17,422 nt of DNA. Origin: Aalborg-AAW-1 sp964458335. Lineage in GTDB: Bacteria; Patescibacteriota; Gracilibacteria; Absconditabacterales; Absconditicoccaceae. This document shows positions 16,388 to 17,422 of the stretch, piece after piece. The stretch is taken from assembly GCA_964458335.1 (NCBI GenBank), contig CAYWIJ010000019.1, forward strand, positions 1-17,422, in the 5' to 3' direction. The notes beneath the pieces were generated by a model. It did no database searches, was not told where the DNA came from, and worked only from the letters and a program-made list of their open reading frames with translations. How positions within the stretch are numbered: position 1 is the first letter of the stretch; the number at the start of each line of letters is the position of its first letter. Both the position numbers and the translations under genes were made by a program.

Positions 16388-17071
16388 TTATATTTTCACA
16401 ATATAGGTTTCTTTGCTTTCTTTACGACAAGCTTTGGGTTTGAAAATTTTGATATGCGATACTCATCGTTTAGAGCGACAGTAGGTGACGAGTTCTTCGA
16501 ATCCTGGACCCATAAAGACTTTGATCGTGAACTTTCCATCAGGTTTGAGAAGTTGTTCGTACATTCGCATCGTCTCCATAACCAGAGATGCTGATCTCAG
16601 GGCATCGGTTCCTTTATTGCCTACTGTATCAGGTGCCATATCAGAGATGATGACATCAACTTGAGATTTTAGATTTTGGATTTTAGACTTTGGATTATTT
16701 TCATCTATAATTCACAATTCAGAATTCAAGATTTCTTTTACTTTGTCTTGTTCGGTGATATCTTGAACGAAGGTTTTCGTAAAGGGAAGTTTAAGTTCTA
16801 CTGTTTTGAGATCGAAACCGATGAGTAACGGTTCTTGCTTTTTTTTTCATTTGTTGTGGATTGCTTCGTTCCTCGCAATGACTTTACTCGTATATTGTAA
16901 TCGTGAACCAGGAGCACAACCGATATCAATAATGACTGGACCGGATTCCCTACGGGAATTGAATCAGAAAAGCTTAAATTTTTCATCAATTTCTTGAAGC
17001 TTAAAAGCACTACGAGCGACGTATCACTCTTTCTTAGCAAGATGGAAGTAATGATCTTGGATTTCGAGCAT
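16388..17071 (-). CDS. rlmE: RlmE/FtsJ-family 23S rRNA 2'-O-methyltransferase
   Basis: A 227-residue S-adenosylmethionine-dependent enzyme of the RrmJ/FtsJ family, which in E. coli 2'-O-methylates U2552 of 23S rRNA. The catalytic K-D-K-E tetrad is visible: Lys24 in A-R-S-A-F-K-L, Asp144 in I-S-D-M-A-P-D, Lys184 in F-T-I-K-V-F and Glu221 in S-K-E-T-Y-I-V. The cofactor loop is I-D-I-G-C-A-P-G-S. Three or more glycines are UGA. Two segments interrupt the core: the dispersed repeat at about residues 64-72 (V-I-A-R-N-E-A-I-H), just after the cofactor loop, and an Asn/Lys/Ser-rich stretch at about 115-138, just before S-D-M-A-P-D. Both keep the frame. ATG 17071 gives the complete family start; the MazG-like gene follows. 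Confidence 0.93.
16856..16882 (-). repeat. Palindromic repeat inserted in frame in rlmE
   Basis: GTGGATTGCTTCGTTCCTCGCAATGAC type core, translated as V-I-A-R-N-E-A-I-H in rlmE. Same orientation and first-codon phase as the two copies in ileS. Confidence 0.88.
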
Positions 17072-17078
17072 AAGAGAA

Positions 17079-17106
17079 ATTATAAATTTTAGATTATAAA
17101 TTTTAG
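17079..17106. repeat. 14-bp tandem duplication in the rlmE leader
   Basis: ATTATAAATTTTAG occurs twice without a spacer (17079-17092, 17093-17106), just before the rlmE start and next to the -10 box. Confidence 0.8.
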
Positions 17107-17109
17107 ATG

Positions 17110-17138
17110 ATGATAAGAAAGTCGTTGAAAATTTGCAA
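17110..17138 (-). promoter_or_regulatory. Putative rlmE promoter
   Basis: On the minus strand, TTGCAA (17138-17133), a 17-bp spacer and TATCAT (17115-17110), 38 bp before the rlmE ATG. Confidence 0.5.
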
Positions 17139-17246
17139 AAAGAATAATTCTCACTATTATTGATAATATACTATACATATTGATGTTTTCCTTGCAAGGT
17201 AAGTTTTATTCCTTAGTAATAGATAATAGTTGAATATATTACTAAA
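17139..17246. other. A/T-rich non-coding stretch
   Basis: No ORF, RNA gene or clear signal beyond a short CCTTGCAAGG palindrome near 17190. It ends at the assembly gap. Confidence 0.5.
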
Positions 17247-17256
17247 NNNNNNNNNN
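17247..17256. other. Assembly gap (10 N)
   Basis: Ten Ns join two contigs. The true distance is unknown, so 17257-17422 need not be adjacent to rlmE. Confidence 0.98.
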
Positions 17257-17374
17257 GTATTAATTTTTAATTGTTTGTTGTAGTTACTAAAATGTCAATT
17301 TTTTAAAATCTTTTCTACAAGATATTAAATCTATTGTGTTAACAGGGAATGCTGATATTTTTATCTAGGCTCTT

Positions 17375-17406
17375 GCATAGGAAATTTCTAAAACCTATGC
17401 TTTTTT
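17375..17406 (+). terminator. Rho-independent terminator after the gap
   Basis: GCATAGG (17375-17381) pairs with CCTATGC (17394-17400) followed by six T. No gene is visible in 17257-17374, so it may end a transcript (gene or small RNA) lost in or before the gap. Confidence 0.75.
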
Positions 17407-17422
17407 AGTAGTGTAATAATTT

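Noticed and set aside
85..17071. Widespread frameshifts or pseudogenes, judged from many short fragments per gene
   Set aside because: The fragments lie in one frame, separated only by TGA, and join into complete family-length proteins when TGA is Gly.
1..17422. tRNA, rRNA or riboswitch
   Set aside because: No T-arm, cloverleaf or known aptamer pattern was found by eye on either strand; a covariance search could still find a divergent one.

Overview
The window reads as a genome fragment from a candidate-phyla (CPR/Patescibacteria) bacterium of the Absconditabacteria (SR1) / Gracilibacteria (BD1-5) type. The main reason is that UGA is read as glycine throughout (genetic code 25). Under the standard code almost every gene breaks at in-frame TGA. 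Read as Gly, the pieces join into full-length proteins, and the TGA codons fall on conserved glycines: the MscL pore helix, the IleRS HYGH segment, ProRS motif 3 and a hydrolase nucleophile elbow. All genes end in TAA or TAG. The DNA is AT-rich and Shine-Dalgarno sequences are hard to find. Several good TTGACA/TATAAT-like promoters and hairpin-plus-T terminators are visible. The two phyla cannot be told apart from this window.

Layout. 85-3472 is a cell-surface block: a protein with a Bacteroidetes-like type IX sorting tail (minus), then a divergent pair of membrane-anchored proteins with S-layer-homology-like segments. 3520-3806 is an intergenic array of palindromic repeats. mscL (minus) and two small membrane-associated proteins of unknown function (plus) follow. 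5023-8475 is a full-length type-2-like ileS (minus). An unknown coiled-coil protein, a thioredoxin-like lipoprotein and an RsuA/RluB-family pseudouridine synthase (plus) come next. 11072-13144 is a plus-strand cluster: alpha/beta hydrolase, RnpA-like protein, histidine phosphatase-like protein. The rest is on the minus strand: rlmE, a MazG-like gene with an early in-frame TAA, a small membrane ORF, a minimal proS, an exported protein and a TrmH/SpoU methyltransferase. The window ends after a 10-N scaffold gap with a short non-coding tail carrying a terminator.

Common themes are translation and RNA maturation (ileS, proS, rlmE, trmH, an rluB-like gene, possible rnpA) and surface proteins. The most unusual feature is a palindromic repeat family that lies between genes and also sits in frame inside ileS (twice) and rlmE (once), always in the same sense and phase (GTC ATT GCG, Val-Ile-Ala). 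This resembles the Rickettsia palindromic elements that enter protein genes. Two further insertion-like segments are seen in ileS and rlmE. No tRNA, rRNA, CRISPR array or transposase was recognised.
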